From positions 1 through 32,646 of the forward strand of contig JAILDF010000238.1 in the NCBI GenBank assembly GCA_024689585.1: a stretch of DNA of 32,646 nt, read 5' to 3'. Below, piece by piece: positions 6,172 to 14,605 of the stretch. The stretch is from Oribacterium sp. (GTDB lineage: Bacteria > Bacillota > Clostridia > Lachnospirales > Lachnospiraceae). The stretch's first letter is position 1. Every line of letters starts with the position of its first letter. Below the pieces are notes generated by a model. That model searched no databases and was not told where the DNA came from. It saw only the letters and a program-made list of their open reading frames with translations. A program made the translations under genes and the position numbers.

Positions 6172-8265
6172 TTATTTCTCAGCTTCAGCTGCGTTCTCGT
6201 CAACGATCTGCTTCTGAACATCGCCCGGAGCCTGCTCGTATCTTACGAACTCGTACTCGTAATCGCCGGCACCACCGGTCATTGAGCGAAGATCTGTGCT
6301 GTAGCCGTAGAGACTTGACATAGGAGCTTCAGCCTGGATAACCTGCTTGCCCTGTCCGATGGACTCCATACCAAGCACTCTTCCGCGGCGCTTTGTCATA
6401 TCTCCCATGATGTCGCCGGTATTGGCATCGGGAACAGTGATCTTTACTGCTGCGATAGGCTCAAGGATAACAGGCTGGCACTTCATAAAGGCATCCTTAA
6501 ATGCCATATTGGCAGCTGTCTTGAAAGCCATATCGGAAGAATCTACAGGATGGTATGAACCGTCCAGAAGAGTTGCCTTGATACCTACTACAGGATAGCC
6601 TGCAAGAGGTCCCTTCTCGGTTCCTTCCTGAATACCCTTTTCAACAGCAGGGAAATAGTTCTTGGGAACTGCTCCGCCGAATACCTTCTCTTCGAAGATG
6701 TAAGGTGTCTCAAGATCGCCTGACGGCTCGAACTGCATGATAACATCACCGAACTGACCGTGTCCGCCGGACTGCTTCTTATATCTGCCCTGAACCTTGG
6801 CAACCTTCTTGATGGTCTCCTTATAAGCAAATCTTGGCTTTTCAAGGATAATGTTTACATTGAAACGCTCCTTGATCATGGAAGCAACAACTTCAAGCTG
6901 CTGGTCGCCGATACCGTAAAGCAGTGACTGACGGTTGCCCGGATCCGCAACAGCCTTAAGGGTCTTGTCTTCATCCATCATACGTGCAAGAGCTGTTGAA
7001 AGCTTATCTTCATCAGTCTTGTTCTCGGCACGGTATGCCTTATAGGTGTATGGCTTGGAAATCTGAGGTCCGTGATAAACGATAGGCGCATTTCTATCAG
7101 CCATGGTATCACCGGTTCCGGTAACTGTAAGCTTTGCTACTGCACCGATATCTCCGGCCTTGAGCTCATCAACTTCGATATTCTCTTTTCCGCGGAGGAT
7201 GTAGATCTTACCGACCTTCTCCATCTGTTCCTTGTTTACATTGTAAACTTCGGTGTTAGGTGTAAGGGTTCCTGTGCAGACCTTAAGGAGTGAATATTTG
7301 CCCATGAAAGGATCTGCGATGGTCTTCCAAACCTTTGCAGTAAGTGTTGCATCGGAATTGTATTTAGCTGTGAAACGTTCGCCGTTGGATGCGTCTACAC
7401 CGACTGTCTCGAACTCATTGGGAGCCGGGAAATACTTGTCGATAACCTGAAGGAGGACATTGAAGCCCTGGATGTTGATACCTGAACCCATAAGAACAGG
7501 AACCATTTCACAGGTTCTTACACTCTTTCTGAGAGCTGCCTGAATCTCTTCTACTGTGAACTCTTCTCCGCCAAAATACTTCTCCATGAACTCGTCAGAT
7601 GTTTCTGCAACCGCCTCAAGAAGAGCATTTCTTGCGATACCGAGGTTCTTCTGAACATAGTCAGGAATCTCTGCAGCTTCATACTGGTTAAGCTTGGTGA
7701 ACTTACGTCCTTCCATCTTAACTACGTTAACGAAACCTACGAATTTTTCATTTTCTCTGATTGGAATCTGGAAAGGTGCGACAGATCTGCCGAAACATTT
7801 CTCAAGATCGAGAACCAGCTGACGGAATGATGCATGATCATCGTCCATGTTGGTTACGAAGAAAAGACGTGGAATGCGGAACTTCTCGCATATATCCCAT
7901 GCCTTTACAGTGCCCGGTTCGATACCGGCCTTGCAGTTGACAACAATGATAGCTGCGTCGGCAACGGAGATAGCCTCCTCTACTTCGCCCACGAAATCGA
8001 AGTAGCCCGGAGTGTCGAGTATATTGATCTTTAAATCTCCGCTCTCGCCCTTGTATTCTACAGGGATTGTTGATGTGGAGATTGAAAACTTTCTCTTTAT
8101 TTCCTCTTTGTCAAAATCTGAAACTGTGTTGCCCTCAGGGATGCTGCCCATACGGCTTGTTGTGCCGGTTACGTAAGCAAGCGCCTCGGCTACAGTTGTC
8201 TTTCCTGCGCCGCCATGTCCCAAGAGAACAACATTACGTATGTTGCCGGTGTCATATACCTTCAT
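6172..8265 (-). CDS. EF-G-like translational GTPase (EF-G2-type paralogue)
   Basis: The 697-residue protein has the EF-G layout. The GTPase domain has P-loop GHGGAGKTT at 16-24, followed by a beta-barrel domain, domain III, and domain IV with GGHGQFGDV and GSYHPVDSSDMAFK. Domain V carries MGDMTKRRGRVLGM. Two GTPase motifs deviate: G3 reads DTPGYFDF (84-91), with Tyr where EF-Tu and EF-G have the catalytic His. G4 reads TNMD (138-141) instead of NKxD. Such changes are known in the EF-G2 branch (for example Thermus EF-G-2), whose role is unclear. The main translocase EF-G is expected elsewhere in the genome. The start is the ATG at 8263-8265, 7 bases after AGGAGGT. It is monocistronic, with its own promoter. 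A tetracycline-type ribosome protection protein is less likely. Confidence 0.9.
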   Translation of the reverse strand: MKVYDTGNIRNVVLLGHGGAGKTTVAEALAYVTGTTSRMGSIPEGNTVSDFDKEEIKRKFSISTSTIPVEYKGESGDLKINILDTPGYFDFVGEVEEAISVADAAIIVVNCKAGIEPGTVKAWDICEKFRIPRLFFVTNMDDDHASFRQLVLDLEKCFGRSVAPFQIPIRENEKFVGFVNVVKMEGRKFTKLNQYEAAEIPDYVQKNLGIARNALLEAVAETSDEFMEKYFGGEEFTVEEIQAALRKSVRTCEMVPVLMGSGINIQGFNVLLQVIDKYFPAPNEFETVGVDASNGERFTAKYNSDATLTAKVWKTIADPFMGKYSLLKVCTGTLTPNTEVYNVNKEQMEKVGKIYILRGKENIEVDELKAGDIGAVAKLTVTGTGDTMADRNAPIVYHGPQISKPYTYKAYRAENKTDEDKLSTALARMMDEDKTLKAVADPGNRQSLLYGIGDQQLEVVASMIKERFNVNIILEKPRFAYKETIKKVAKVQGRYKKQSGGHGQFGDVIMQFEPSGDLETPYIFEEKVFGGAVPKNYFPAVEKGIQEGTEKGPLAGYPVVGIKATLLDGSYHPVDSSDMAFKTAANMAFKDAFMKCQPVILEPIAAVKITVPDANTGDIMGDMTKRRGRVLGMESIGQGKQVIQAEAPMSSLYGYSTDLRSMTGGAGDYEYEFVRYEQAPGDVQKQIVDENAAEAEK

Positions 8266-8296
8266 AAGTCTTACCTCCTGTCTTCTCAAACGCCGG

Positions 8297-8326
8297 TCAC
8301 TTATTTATTTTGCCTTAGGCAAGTGA
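8297..8326 (-). other. Alternative hairpins in the EF-G paralogue leader
   Basis: TCACTT (8297-8302) can pair with AAGTGA (8321-8326). Overlapping this, TTGCC (8310-8314) can pair with GGCAA (8318-8322). The two are mutually exclusive at their edge and lie shortly upstream of the ribosome-binding site, so they could act as a leader switch. This is speculative. Confidence 0.25.
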
Positions 8327-8396
8327 TCAGGCGCTGCGATCCGTTTTCACGTTACCCGGATCCGCTGTATGCATACGAAGTATGTGATATGTAGAT

Positions 8397-8425
8397 ATTT
8401 TACTAAAAAAGAAGTCATAATACAA
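8397..8425 (-). promoter_or_regulatory. Promoter for the EF-G paralogue
   Basis: On the minus strand TTGTAT (8420-8425) and TAAAAT (8397-8402) are spaced by 17 bases in an AT-rich stretch just after the terminator of tyrA. The predicted leader is about 125 bases long. The rest of the gene-free stretch 8266-8610 holds the tyrA terminator and a perfect 46-base palindrome. Confidence 0.55.
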
Positions 8426-8460
8426 GAAAATAGGAAAATATGTATAAAGAATATAAATTA

Positions 8461-8496
8461 TAAATAAAAAACCTTCGGACGAAATGCCCGAAGGTT
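8461..8496 (-). terminator. Intrinsic terminator after tyrA
   Basis: AACCTTCGG (8470-8478) pairs perfectly with CCGAAGGTT (8488-8496). On the minus strand the stem is followed by TTTTTTATTTA. It lies about 115 bases past the tyrA stop codon. Confidence 0.85.
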
Positions 8497-8550
8497 GATG
8501 ATGAAATCATGAGAAAATAAAGCCAATGGCACAATCACATCGTGAATGGA

Positions 8551-8596
8551 AACCGGGAGGGACGGTTCTCGCCGGCGAGAACCGTCCCTCCCGGTT
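8551..8596. repeat. Perfect 46-base palindrome
   Basis: Every one of the 23 bases from 8551 (AACCGGGAGGGACGGTTCTC then GCC) is matched by its complement in 8574-8596, with no loop. It is GC-rich in an AT-rich intergenic region. It lies between the tyrA stop and its terminator, so it is probably transcribed as a very stable hairpin. The core GGGACGGTTCTC resembles repeats I associate with REP-like sequences near IS200-type (Y1) transposases in clostridia, but no transposase is in the window. Confidence 0.85.
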
Positions 8597-8610
8597 ATGA
8601 TCGGATTTTA

Positions 8611-9702
8611 TCACCTGATGTCATACATGTATCTCTTAAGTGTTGTAATAGCTTTTTCCTTTGCCTCTTCCTCGTAGAAGGAAATGCGGAGGGCGCCTTC
8701 TCCATGGTCACGGGCATTGTTGATACCGATGTTCTTTATGGATATACCCTTGGACGCAAGGATAACGGATATGGTGGAGATGGCACCTACCTCATCCGCG
8801 ATATCAACTGAGAAGCTGTAATCCGGTGTAAGGGCTCCCTTGTTCTTGGAGTCAATGGAATTCCTGTAGGCACGGGAGCTCTCGAACATATGGAGGATCT
8901 TCTGGTCTGAAACCTCTTTTTTGAGTGAAGTCGAAATGTCCTGCAGGGACTCAATGTAGCTGTCCAGAAGTGTCACAAGTGGAACAGAGTTTGTATCACA
9001 GATCTGTTCCCACATCTCGGGGCTTGAGCTTGCGATACGGGTAATGTCTCTGAAGCCGCCGGCTGCGATGGTCTTCATAAGATGGGATTCGTCATCGGAA
9101 TCCTTTACGATATTTACCAGTGAGCTTGCGATGATATGCGGCAGGTGTGAAACCGCAGCCACTGCCCTGTCGTGACGCTCCGCAGGAACTATGATGGGGA
9201 TGGCTCCGAGAGATGTTGCCACCTCTCTGAGGCTGTCCACCAGTCTCGGATTACGGTCGGATATCGGTGTGATGATATAGTAAGCATTGGAGAAAAGATA
9301 ATCTGTAGCAGCTTTATAGCCGGTCTGTTCTGAGCCTGCCATGGGATGTCCGCCGATAAACTTGTTTTCGAGACCAAGTTCGATAGCTTTATTGCAAACC
9401 GCTGTTTTTGTGGAGCCAACGTCTGTAAGGACCGCTCCGTCCTTCAGAAGCTTACCGATGTTTTCCATGTAGGAAATGTTGGTTTCTACAGGTGCGCAAA
9501 GGAATACTATGTCGGCCTCGGAAAGTCTCTCGCTGTCGGGAGCGTCCAGAACCACATTTACGATTCCTTCCTCCTGAGCTACTTCAAGATTGGACTTGTT
9601 CCTTGCGTAAGCCATGATACGCATGGTTGGATCCTTTTTCTTGAGTCCCTTTGCTATCGAGCCTCCGATGAGGCCAAATCCTATAAATGCTGCTGTTTTC
9701 AT
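8611..9702 (-). CDS. tyrA: Prephenate dehydrogenase with C-terminal ACT domain
   Basis: TyrA oxidatively decarboxylates prephenate to 4-hydroxyphenylpyruvate in tyrosine synthesis, using NAD(P). The 363-residue protein opens with the dinucleotide-binding motif GFGLIGG (8-14). It has the family signatures VGSTK and GGHPMAGSEQTGYKAA, and the conserved SHLPHIIASSL. The last 70 or so residues (YSFSVDIADEVGAISTIS...) form an ACT domain, which suggests allosteric control by tyrosine. I start at MKTAAFIG (ATG at 9700-9702), 8 bases after GGGGA. An ATG two codons upstream is too close to the ribosome-binding site. It has its own promoter and terminator and no other aromatic pathway gene beside it. 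Confidence 0.93.
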   Translation of the reverse strand: MKTAAFIGFGLIGGSIAKGLKKKDPTMRIMAYARNKSNLEVAQEEGIVNVVLDAPDSERLSEADIVFLCAPVETNISYMENIGKLLKDGAVLTDVGSTKTAVCNKAIELGLENKFIGGHPMAGSEQTGYKAATDYLFSNAYYIITPISDRNPRLVDSLREVATSLGAIPIIVPAERHDRAVAAVSHLPHIIASSLVNIVKDSDDESHLMKTIAAGGFRDITRIASSSPEMWEQICDTNSVPLVTLLDSYIESLQDISTSLKKEVSDQKILHMFESSRAYRNSIDSKNKGALTPDYSFSVDIADEVGAISTISVILASKGISIKNIGINNARDHGEGALRISFYEEEAKEKAITTLKRYMYDIR

Positions 9703-9742
9703 AATCATCTTCCCCTTCTCGTAATAATAGTTAAGCACTAAC

Positions 9743-9764
9743 ACACTTTAACGCGTTTAAGTGT
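9743..9764. promoter_or_regulatory. Palindrome over the tyrA -10 and spacer (candidate operator)
   Basis: ACACTT-T-AACGCGTT-T-AAGTGT is a 22-base inverted repeat with one T-T mismatch pair. It covers the -10 box and much of the spacer. Its place is typical of a repressor site, but the regulator is unknown. Confidence 0.5.
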
Positions 9765-9773
9765 AAAAGTCAA
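9745..9773 (-). promoter_or_regulatory. Sigma-A-type promoter for tyrA
   Basis: On the minus strand, -35 TTGACT (9768-9773) and -10 TAAAGT (9745-9750) are separated by exactly 17 bases. They lie about 40 bases upstream of the tyrA start. Confidence 0.75.
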
Positions 9774-9804
9774 CCGGCCAATTCCAAAATCTGAAAAACC
9801 ACAT

Positions 9805-9875
9805 TCAGACAGATATTTGATATATGTGAGGTCGAATTGTCGTCCAACAATCATTATATCAAAATACCTGTCTGA
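9805..9875 (-). terminator. Nested hairpin after polC (terminator-like)
   Basis: The outer arms 9805-9824 and 9855-9875 pair over about 20 bases with a short irregularity. Inside them ATTGT (9836-9840) pairs with ACAAT (9847-9851). It starts 15 bases past the polC stop codon. On the minus strand the outer stem is followed by ATGTGGTTTTTC, a delayed T run, so termination may be partial. It lies just upstream of the tyrA promoter. Confidence 0.55.
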
Positions 9876-9889
9876 AAATAGAAGTTATC

Positions 9890-12800
9890 TTAATTCATTA
9901 AATCAAAAATACTCATCTGGTTCGATTCCGGAATGTCTCCCAGAAGTCCAAGCTCGCTGAACTTTTCCACAAAGCCCTTCGGGCAGTGGGTCCTGTTAAT
10001 GAAGTCGTCCTTACTGAGATATCTGACTCCGCTCTTACCGCCGTCCTCAATGCCCTGGGCAACGGCTTCGCCAAGACCTGCCATGGAGGTGAAACTCGGC
10101 ATGATCTTTTTGTCAGGAGTGATGGTGAAGTCCTTTGCTTTTGCCTTATAAATGTCTAGAGGCGCGAACTCTATGCCGCGGGCATACATTTCCTCACAGA
10201 TGCGCATGTCACGGAGACACACGGCTTCCGTGTTGGTAGGCTTCGGAATGTTTAAATACTGGTCGATATAGAACCTGAGTTTATCAAGGCCTCCGCACAT
10301 CTTGTCATAGTCGAAGCCGTCGGCACGGATACTGAAGTAGGCGGTATAGTACTCTATAGGGTGGAATACCTTACACCAGGCAACACGCCAGGCCATCATA
10401 ACGTAGGCTGCGGCATGAGCCTTCGGGAACATGTACTTGATCTTTTTGCAGGCGTCAATGTACCACTGAGGCACATCATGATCCAGCATGTCCTGACACC
10501 ATTCGTCCTTAAGAGGCTTATGCTTACGGGTGGCCTCCATGATGCTGAAGGATTCTCCCGGATCCATGCCCTTATGCATAAGGTAAACCATGATATCGTC
10601 TCGACAGCAGATTGCCTGCTGCAGAGTGGTTATGCCATCCTTGATGAGATCCTGGGCATTGTTGAGGTATACATCGGTTCCGTGGGACAGGCCAGAAATC
10701 CTGATGAGATCGGAAAAATACTTCGGTTTTGTATCCTCAACCATCTGCATGGCAAATGAGGTACCGAACTCAGGGATTCCGAGACAGCCCAGTTTCACTC
10801 CGTGAATGTCCTCCGGCTTAATACCGAGGACTTCCGTTGACTGGAAGAGACTCATTACTTCCTTGCAGTCAAGGGGGATATCCTTAACGGGATCGATGCC
10901 TATGAGATCCTGGAGGCGACGTATCATGGTGGGATCGTCGTGTCCCAGGATATCCAGCTTCAAAAGGTTATGGTCGATTTTATGATAATCGAAATGGGTG
11001 GTGATGATGGGGGATTGCATATCATTGGCCGGATGCTGTACCGGTGTAAATGTATTGATCTCCTCACCGTGAGGAAGTACTACGATTCCTCCGGGGTGCT
11101 GGCCGGTGGTACGGCGCACTCCCACGCAGCCCTGAACCAGTCGGTCTATTTCTGCGGTTCGCTTTTCAATTCCCTTTTCTTCATAGTATTTTTTTACCAT
11201 TCCATAGGCGGTTTTATCCGCAAGGGTACCGATGGTTCCCGCCTTAAAGGTGTGTCCCTCTCCGAAAATGACTCCGGTGTAGGCATGGGCCTTTGCCTGA
11301 TATTCTCCGGAGAAGTTAAGGTCGATATCCGGCTCTTTGTCACCCTTGAATCCAAGGAAAGTCTCAAATGGTATATCATAGCCCCAGCGGTTTAACTCGG
11401 CTCCGCACTTCGGACACTTCTTCGGTGGCATGTCACAGCCTGCCATACCCGAATACTGCTTTACCTCAGGTGAATCAAAATCATACCAGAAGCATTCAGG
11501 GCAGACATAGTGCGGGCTCAGAGGGTTAACCTCCGTGATATGTGACATGGTGGCTGCGAAGGAAGAACCTACGGAACCACGGGAACCAACCAGATAGCCA
11601 TCTTCGTTTGACTTGTCAACAAGCTTCTGGGCAATGATATACATAACGGAGTAACCGTTTGAAATGATTGAATTAAGCTCCTTTTCCAGTCTGTCGGAAA
11701 CAATCTGAGGGAGGTCCGGTCCATACATTCTATGGGCGGTTTCATAACATATCTCTCTCAGAGTTTCATCAGAGTTTTCGATAACCGGCGGACACTTGTC
11801 GGGACGTACCGGCTTTATCATGTCACACATATCCGCTATGAGATTCGGATTGTCAATTACTATTTCCTTTGCTTTTTGCGGCTCAAGGTATGAGAATTCC
11901 CTGAGCATTTCATCGGTTGAACGGAAATAAAGCTTGGCATCACTCTCTTCTTCGTCAAAACCGCGTCCTGCCTGTATGATGGTTCTGTAGATATCATCCT
12001 CAGGATTAATGTAATGACAGTCACAGGTTGCACATACCGGTTTTCCCAGCTGGTCCGCAATGGATATGATCTTATTGTTGTAATCTATAAGATCCTGCTC
12101 TGTGGTTGCAGTATACTTTTCATTTCCCAGCATAAAGCTGTTGTTTCCGAGAGGCTGGATCTCCAGGTAATCGTAAAAGGATGCTATATCAATCAGCTGT
12201 GCGTCGTCCACTCCGCGTATCATGCTCTGGAATACTTCTCCCATGACACAGGCGCTTCCGATAATGAGTCCTTCTCTGTATTTCCTGAGTAAGGACTTGG
12301 GAATACGGGGCCGTGACTTAAAGTAGTTAAGGTGACTCTCTGATACGAGTCGGTACAGGTTTATACGTCCGATGTCGTTTTTAGCCAAAAGAATGATATG
12401 GTAAGTGGGAAGCTTCATGACATTGGCAGCATGGTCAAACTCCAGCTTGTCGATGTCCGAAAGCTTTGTGCAGCCACGCTGCTTTACCATGTCAATCTCT
12501 TTAATATAGATTTCGGCAGTACATCCCGCATCGTCTACAGCGCGGTGATGATGCTCGAGGGAGACATTAAGCTCCTTGGCAACAGTATCCAGCTTGAATC
12601 TGTTGAGCTTTGGAAGCAGCAGTCGGCTGAGGCTTACCGTATCAATGATGGTAGGGTCATAGGAAAGCCCGAGACGTTTTGCATTTTTGCTTATAAAGCC
12701 GGTATCGAAGGAGGCATTGTGAGCGACAATCACGGCGTCTCCGCACCACTCCAGAAATTTCGGCAGCACCACTTCTATCGGATCGGCATCCATGACCATG

Positions 12801-14479
12801 GAATCGTCGATGGAGGTGAGCTGTGTGATGCGGAACGGAATAGGCACACCGGGATTTATGAAAACGTCCATGCGGTCCACGATCTCGTTGTTGTGAAGCT
12901 TTACCGCACCGATTTCGATAATGTGGTCGGTCTCGGCACTGAAACCGGTGGTTTCGATATCGAAAACTACGGTGTCATGGAAAAGCTCCTGACCTTTATC
13001 ATTGACAACTATGGTCTCCTGATCATCCACCAGGTATCCTTCGCATCCGTAAATTATCTTGAAATCCTTATCACGGCCTATCTTTTTCAGATAAATGCTT
13101 GCATCCGGGAAGGCCTGGACCACACCGTGATCTGTGATGGCCATGGCATTCATTCCGAAGGAAATGGCGGTGTCGATATAATCACATACATCTGAAACGG
13201 CATCCATATCTGACATTTTTGTATGGAGATGGAGTTCCACTCGCTTTTCCGGATTGCTGTCAGTTCTTTTTACGCGGCTTATCTGATGTTTCAGGATACC
13301 GTCGATAAAGCTCATTTCCACCTGCTTGTCAAAGGAGTCAAAGGAAACAGAACCCTTTATGAGAAGGTCTGTTCCGGGCTTGATAAATGAGGTTGCAAGC
13401 TCCATATCTTCGTCATCCACGAATATCTTGCAGGTTATGGAATCGGTGTAATCGGTGATGTCAAACTTAAGTATATTTTTGCCGGTTTTGGTATGAACCG
13501 GATCATGTACCAGGAAGATGGTTCCCGCCATAATAATGTTTCCGGATCCGGCGTCCACATCCTTGAGGGAAACCGGATCTCCCTCAAAGTATCTTCCGTA
13601 AAGGACCTCGGCATTTTCGGACATTTTGAAGGCGCGCTTTTTACGCTGGAACTGGGTATTGCCTCCGCCGAAACGGCTGCTGCCGTTCTGAGAACCCTGG
13701 TTTTGAGCCTGATTTCCCCTGTAGGAGCCTGAACTTTGGCTGGCCATATTGAGGTCGGAACTCATGCGGGCATTTTGTGCTTCCAGAGCTGCAGCAGCTG
13801 CGTCACGGTCGTTGGCATTGGCAGAACTATCCCTGTCAGGAATTGCGAAGCTGTGGTCACCCTTCATGAAGCCTTCTGATTTCTGCAGTTCTGCTCTCCG
13901 GCGTCTTGACTCGTCGGTGTCTCCCCTAAGCTCCGGAGGAATGTAGTTATAACCGGAATCCTTTGATGCGGGAGACTGTTTTTCTTCATAAAGCATGTTC
14001 AGATTAAATGCTATGGAACAACGATCTTCAAAAAGACGTTTAAGGGCATGAAGGAGTTCCCTGCTGGCCTCTTTATACAGGTGGGAATTTGCCACCTTGA
14101 GGTCCATGGTGTCATCGTCCTGCCAGGAAATCTGACCGGTAGTCATCATGTTATAGAGGATAATGTTGAAGCTCCTGAGTTCTATAAGGATGCTTTCGCG
14201 GTACATGTCAAACAGAGTTCTGGCATTGTACTGTGCGCTGAGACGGAAATTCTCCTTGATACTTACAGCTATTTTCTTTTTACCGAAAAGCTGGTCTTTG
14301 ATGAGTTTTTCCATACGAAAAACAGTCCTCTTATCTATAAGATGAGGACTTGTGATGTAGATTCGTATCTGTGTATGATCTTTTGTAATGGTGACACGGG
14401 TTACAAAGGTGTCACGAAATAATCCCTCGAGGTCGTCGCTGACCTCCAGAGTTTCAAATACTTCAAAAAATTTCTTCAT
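9890..14479 (-). CDS. polC: DNA polymerase III alpha subunit, PolC type
   Basis: PolC is the main replicative polymerase of low-GC Gram-positive bacteria, with built-in proofreading. The 1529-residue protein has an N-terminal domain, then a Gln/Ser/Asn-rich linker at about 215-280 and an OB fold. A split PHP domain opens with ELHLHTKMSDMD (about 414-425), and a DEDD exonuclease is inserted in it, starting VVFDIETTGFS (about 504-514). The polymerase core has a zinc-binding Cys4 group (CPEC...CPKCG, about 993-1026), the catalytic palm motif EPDIDLNFSGE (about 1049-1059) and RRTTGQHPGGI. I start at MKKFFEVFETL, the usual N terminus. Its ribosome-binding site GAGGGTGG is rather far (about 11 bases). 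It follows ispG, with a terminator-like hairpin between. Confidence 0.97.
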   Translation of the reverse strand: MKKFFEVFETLEVSDDLEGLFRDTFVTRVTITKDHTQIRIYITSPHLIDKRTVFRMEKLIKDQLFGKKKIAVSIKENFRLSAQYNARTLFDMYRESILIELRSFNIILYNMMTTGQISWQDDDTMDLKVANSHLYKEASRELLHALKRLFEDRCSIAFNLNMLYEEKQSPASKDSGYNYIPPELRGDTDESRRRRAELQKSEGFMKGDHSFAIPDRDSSANANDRDAAAAALEAQNARMSSDLNMASQSSGSYRGNQAQNQGSQNGSSRFGGGNTQFQRKKRAFKMSENAEVLYGRYFEGDPVSLKDVDAGSGNIIMAGTIFLVHDPVHTKTGKNILKFDITDYTDSITCKIFVDDEDMELATSFIKPGTDLLIKGSVSFDSFDKQVEMSFIDGILKHQISRVKRTDSNPEKRVELHLHTKMSDMDAVSDVCDYIDTAISFGMNAMAITDHGVVQAFPDASIYLKKIGRDKDFKIIYGCEGYLVDDQETIVVNDKGQELFHDTVVFDIETTGFSAETDHIIEIGAVKLHNNEIVDRMDVFINPGVPIPFRITQLTSIDDSMVMDADPIEVVLPKFLEWCGDAVIVAHNASFDTGFISKNAKRLGLSYDPTIIDTVSLSRLLLPKLNRFKLDTVAKELNVSLEHHHRAVDDAGCTAEIYIKEIDMVKQRGCTKLSDIDKLEFDHAANVMKLPTYHIILLAKNDIGRINLYRLVSESHLNYFKSRPRIPKSLLRKYREGLIIGSACVMGEVFQSMIRGVDDAQLIDIASFYDYLEIQPLGNNSFMLGNEKYTATTEQDLIDYNNKIISIADQLGKPVCATCDCHYINPEDDIYRTIIQAGRGFDEEESDAKLYFRSTDEMLREFSYLEPQKAKEIVIDNPNLIADMCDMIKPVRPDKCPPVIENSDETLREICYETAHRMYGPDLPQIVSDRLEKELNSIISNGYSVMYIIAQKLVDKSNEDGYLVGSRGSVGSSFAATMSHITEVNPLSPHYVCPECFWYDFDSPEVKQYSGMAGCDMPPKKCPKCGAELNRWGYDIPFETFLGFKGDKEPDIDLNFSGEYQAKAHAYTGVIFGEGHTFKAGTIGTLADKTAYGMVKKYYEEKGIEKRTAEIDRLVQGCVGVRRTTGQHPGGIVVLPHGEEINTFTPVQHPANDMQSPIITTHFDYHKIDHNLLKLDILGHDDPTMIRRLQDLIGIDPVKDIPLDCKEVMSLFQSTEVLGIKPEDIHGVKLGCLGIPEFGTSFAMQMVEDTKPKYFSDLIRISGLSHGTDVYLNNAQDLIKDGITTLQQAICCRDDIMVYLMHKGMDPGESFSIMEATRKHKPLKDEWCQDMLDHDVPQWYIDACKKIKYMFPKAHAAAYVMMAWRVAWCKVFHPIEYYTAYFSIRADGFDYDKMCGGLDKLRFYIDQYLNIPKPTNTEAVCLRDMRICEEMYARGIEFAPLDIYKAKAKDFTITPDKKIMPSFTSMAGLGEAVAQGIEDGGKSGVRYLSKDDFINRTHCPKGFVEKFSELGLLGDIPESNQMSIFDLMN

Positions 14480-14540
14480 TTTTCTGATGTACCACCCTCG
14501 CATTCCACGGTTTCTGCGGTACAATCCCCTCTCTGATATA

Positions 14541-14580
14541 AAAAAACCAAAGGGAAATACCGATACTATCGGAATTCCCT
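14541..14580 (-). terminator. Terminator-like hairpin between ispG and polC
   Basis: AGGGAA (14551-14556) pairs with TTCCCT (14575-14580), and CCGAT (14560-14564) pairs with ATCGG (14568-14572). On the minus strand the stem is followed by TTTGGTTTTTTTATAT. It begins 26 bases after the ispG stop. No good promoter is visible between it and polC, so it may attenuate rather than fully block read-through. Confidence 0.7.
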
Positions 14581-14605
14581 GATGTTTAACGGATTAAATA
14601 AACTG

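Noticed and set aside
6172..8265. Tetracycline-resistance ribosome protection protein
   Set aside because: The domain IV and V motifs and the DTPGYFDF form fit the EF-G2 branch better than Tet(M)-type proteins.
12398..13195. Plus-strand open frame of 265 codons
   Set aside because: It lies wholly antisense to the exonuclease and PHP part of polC, resembles no family and has no ribosome-binding site or neighbours on that strand.
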